From: Clostridiales bacterium | GTDB lineage: Bacteria; Bacillota; Clostridia; Oscillospirales; JAAYXM01 | DNA: 7,690 nt | Assembly: GCA_012515925.1 (NCBI GenBank) | Contig: JAAYXM010000092.1 | Location: forward strand, 1-7,690 | Reading direction: 5' to 3' | Shown here: one piece after another, positions 6,358 to 7,690 of the stretch | How positions within the stretch are numbered: the stretch's first letter is position 1 | Layout: each line of letters opens with the position of its first letter | Made by a program: the position numbers and the translations under genes | The notes under the pieces: model-generated | What the model saw: the letters and a program-made list of their open reading frames with translations, nothing else | Database searches by the model: none | Told to the model about the DNA's origin: nothing

Positions 6358-7216
6358 TATCAAACTTCTCGTACACGTTATACTCGTCCCAGATTTTTTC
6401 GAGCTCTTTAAAGACTTCGGATATCTCCTCTTTTTTCCTCATGCTTACCGCGACAATCAGCGCGTTTATCAGACTAAGCGGCGCCACGAGCGAATCCACA
6501 AAGGAAATCATATCGCTTTTGGCCGTAAGCTTGTACGACGCGCAATCGCAGAGCGGTGAATTAAAGCTGTCGGTAATCGCGACAACCTTCGCGTTCTTAG
6601 CCAGTGCAAAGCGCATGGCGCGGATTGTGCGCTGGGAGTATCTCGGAAAGCTAATGCCGATAAAAACGTCATCCTCCGAGATTCTGAATATCTGCTCGAA
6701 CATCTCGCTCATGCTTATTGTGCTTACTATATGAACGGACGGGAATATCAGGTTTAAATAAAAGCCGAGGAGATTCGCGAGGGCCGAGGACGAGCGCACG
6801 CCGATTATATAAATGTTCCTCGCGCCGAGCACCGTATCAACAACCGCGTTGAATTCGTTCCTGTCGGTCTGCTCTAAGGTATGCAGAATATTGTCAACAT
6901 GCGAGCGCAGGACCATATTCAAAACGTTGTTTTTATCCATGCGGTCGCTTGCCACCTCGATGCGCTGGACCGCGGTTAGCTTGCTTAAAACTATATCCTG
7001 AAGCACCTTCTGCATTTGGGGGAAGCCTTCAAACCCCAGCTCGGCGGCAAACCGCACCACTGTGGATTCGCTGACGTTGACGGTTTTGCCGAGCTTTGCC
7101 GCGGTCATAAACGCAGCCTTGTCATAGTTGTTTATGATATAATCCGCTATAAGCTTCTGGCGCTTCGAAAAACTGTCACGCTCGGCTTGCAGCCTTTTTA
7201 ATAAATACTTGTCCAT
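6350..7216 (-). CDS. MurR/RpiR-family transcriptional regulator (HTH plus SIS domain)
   Basis: A 288-residue regulator. The N-terminal RpiR-type helix-turn-helix covers about residues 5-75, with the recognition region KLGKTVNVSESTVVRFAAELGFEGFPQMQ at 41-69. The C-terminal SIS sugar-phosphate isomerase fold covers about 110-250, with IYIIGVRSSSALANLL at 135-150 and FIGISFPRYSQRTIRAM at 165-181. Family members normally bind phosphosugars and repress or activate sugar or amino-sugar genes; the ligand here is unknown. The ATG at 7214-7216 is chosen because it gives the normal family length, although the G-run GGGG lies only two bases before it. A GTG six codons upstream has no site at all. The gene opens the operon, so it may regulate itself and the housekeeping genes behind it. 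Confidence 0.9.
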   Translation of the reverse strand: MDKYLLKRLQAERDSFSKRQKLIADYIINNYDKAAFMTAAKLGKTVNVSESTVVRFAAELGFEGFPQMQKVLQDIVLSKLTAVQRIEVASDRMDKNNVLNMVLRSHVDNILHTLEQTDRNEFNAVVDTVLGARNIYIIGVRSSSALANLLGFYLNLIFPSVHIVSTISMSEMFEQIFRISEDDVFIGISFPRYSQRTIRAMRFALAKNAKVVAITDSFNSPLCDCASYKLTAKSDMISFVDSLVAPLSLINALIVAVSMRKKEEISEVFKELEKIWDEYNVYEKFDNE

Positions 7217-7265
7217 TTCCCCACATCCAGTCACCGATACAATTAAGTTTTGCGCTTTCTTATAT

Positions 7266-7294
7266 ATAATATTAATAATCAGATAAAAAATCAA
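7266..7294 (-). promoter_or_regulatory. Sigma-A-type promoter of the rpiR-cmk-ispH operon
   Basis: On the minus strand TTGATT (7294-7289) is followed after 17 bases by TATTAT (7271-7266). The predicted transcript starts near 7259, leaving about 42 bases before the rpiR-type ATG. The area is very A/T-rich, so a slightly shifted -10 (TATATA next to it) is also possible. Confidence 0.6.
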
Positions 7295-7303
7295 GTATTT
7301 GGC

Positions 7304-7319
7304 AAATTAAATTTAATTT
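7304..7319. promoter_or_regulatory. Perfect 16-base AT palindrome upstream of the rpiR promoter
   Basis: AAATTAAATTTAATTT is identical to its reverse complement and lies 9 bases upstream of the -35 box, where an UP element or a dimer-binding operator would sit. Self-binding by the RpiR-type protein is a guess. A/T-only palindromes do arise by chance in such regions. Confidence 0.35.
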
Positions 7320-7355
7320 CACCGATTGACTGACTTTTAGCGCAAAAAACGCGAG

Positions 7356-7438
7356 TTGAAAAATCAGTTGTCGCTGCTCCCCACTCCCTCATCAGGACGG
7401 GAACAGCAATGCCGCATTTGAACTTGTAATATCAGAAT
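7356..7438 (+). repeat. Promoter-upstream repeat element, copy B
   Basis: This is the plus-strand partner of copy A at 504-579. The left arm is 7356-7376 (ending CAGTTGTCGCTG) and the right arm is 7399-7438 (from GGGAACAGCAA to AGAAT). GCTG-C-TCCC can pair with GGGA-A-CAGC, giving a nine-position stem with one mismatch, although the loop sequence differs from copy A. It ends 23 bases before the -35 box of the tRNA promoter. It lies between divergent promoters, so it cannot be the terminator of a neighbouring gene. Confidence 0.7.
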
Positions 7439-7461
7439 GCGAAAAAACTTGATATTGTGTA

Positions 7462-7490
7462 TTGACACGAGGGCAAATAATATGTATAAT
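7462..7490 (+). promoter_or_regulatory. Consensus sigma-A promoter of the tRNA operon
   Basis: TTGACA (7462-7467), a spacer of exactly 17 bases and TATAAT (7485-7490) match the consensus perfectly, as expected for stable RNA genes. Transcription should start near 7497, about 32 bases before the first tRNA. The spacer shares GGCAAATA with the spacer of the rpsB promoter. Confidence 0.9.
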
Positions 7491-7528
7491 TGTCTTCGCC
7501 GCATGTGGCCTGAGGCGGTTTTGAAATA

Positions 7529-7604
7529 GGGAGCATAGCTCAGCTGGGAGAGCACTTGCCTTACAAGCAAGGGGTCACAGGTTCGAGCCCTGTTGTTCCC
7601 ACCA
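7529..7604 (+). tRNA. tRNA-Val (anticodon UAC)
   Basis: A full cloverleaf is visible. The acceptor stem is GGGAGCA/TGTTCCC with one G-T wobble, and the D arm is GCTC/GAGC. The anticodon stem is CTTGC/GCAAG with loop CTTACAA, so the anticodon is TAC at 7562-7564. The variable loop is GGGTC, the T arm is ACAGG/CCTGT with TTCGAGC, the discriminator is A, and CCA is encoded. Confidence 0.97.
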
Positions 7605-7613
7605 AAATTCCAT

Positions 7614-7690
7614 GGCCCGGTAGTTCAGTTGGTTAGAACGCTAGCCTGTCACGCTAGAGGTCGAGGGTTCGAGCCCCTTCCGGGTCGCCA
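7614..7690 (+). tRNA. tRNA-Asp (anticodon GUC)
   Basis: It lies nine bases after tRNA-Val and is surely cotranscribed. The acceptor stem is GGCCCGG/CCGGGTC with one G-T wobble, and the D arm is GTTC/GAAC. The anticodon stem is CTAGC/GCTAG with loop CTGTCAC, giving GTC at 7648-7650. The T arm is GAGGG/CCCTT, the discriminator is G, and the encoded CCA is the last three bases of the window. Further tRNAs may follow outside. Confidence 0.97.

Larger units (their letters stand above)
7217..7528. other. Divergent regulatory region between the rpiR-type gene and the tRNA genes
   Basis: This stretch of 312 bases has no believable gene. From left to right it holds the rpiR leader, the rpiR promoter (minus strand), a 16-base palindrome, repeat copy B, the tRNA promoter (plus strand) and a roughly 30-base tRNA leader. 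The leader contains a short CGCC/GGCG inverted repeat near 7498-7518. Confidence 0.8.

Noticed and set aside
7364..7570. 68-codon minus-strand frame
   Set aside because: It runs through the repeat, the tRNA promoter and tRNA-Val in antisense, so it is not a gene.
1..7690. CRISPR arrays, transposase genes, phage genes, toxin-antitoxin pairs
   Set aside because: I looked for regular repeats, DDE-type or recombinase motifs and small paired genes and saw none. The genes are ordinary chromosomal ones.

Overview
The window looks like a chromosomal housekeeping stretch from a spore-forming member of the Clostridia (Bacillota), probably near the Oscillospiraceae/Ruminococcaceae; this is inferred from gene content. 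The pointers are an IspH-ribosomal protein S1 fusion, a YlmC/YmxH-family sporulation protein, a clostridial-type HutP-family protein next to cmk, strong AGGAGG-type ribosome binding sites and tRNAs with encoded CCA ends. There is no sign of phage, plasmid or insertion sequences.

Layout: all protein genes lie on the minus strand, so they are transcribed from right to left. From the right, an RpiR/MurR-type regulator (6350-7216) has its own sigma-A-like promoter and is followed by a tight run: a BaiN/HI0933-type flavoprotein (5131-6357), a HutP-family protein (4701-5108), cytidylate kinase cmk (3996-4676), a PlsC-type acyltransferase (3416-4006) and the fused ispH-S1 gene (1029-3419). Every junction is an overlap of 4 to 11 bases or a gap of about 22 to 24 bases, so this is almost certainly one operon. 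It ends at a GC-rich hairpin (980-1010). A small separate gene for a YlmC/YmxH-type PRC-barrel protein (585-875) follows. The 5' end of rpsB (1-344) runs off the left edge, preceded by a good promoter and a roughly 100-base leader with a strong hairpin. At the right edge, transcribed in the opposite direction, a consensus promoter drives tRNA-Val(UAC) and tRNA-Asp(GUC); the latter ends exactly at the last base.

Together the genes serve translation (S2, S1, tRNAs), CMP/dCMP phosphorylation, phospholipid acylation and the last step of the MEP isoprenoid pathway.

The most unusual signal is a pair of imperfect copies of a non-coding element of about 80 bases. One lies upstream of the rpsB promoter (504-579) and the other upstream of the tRNA promoter (7356-7438). 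Both copies point the same way relative to the downstream promoter, both end 23 to 25 bases before its -35 box, and both can fold into a similar hairpin. Second is a near-perfect Shine-Dalgarno sequence plus ATG inside the ispH-S1 gene, exactly at the domain boundary, which could give a free S1 protein from the fused gene.
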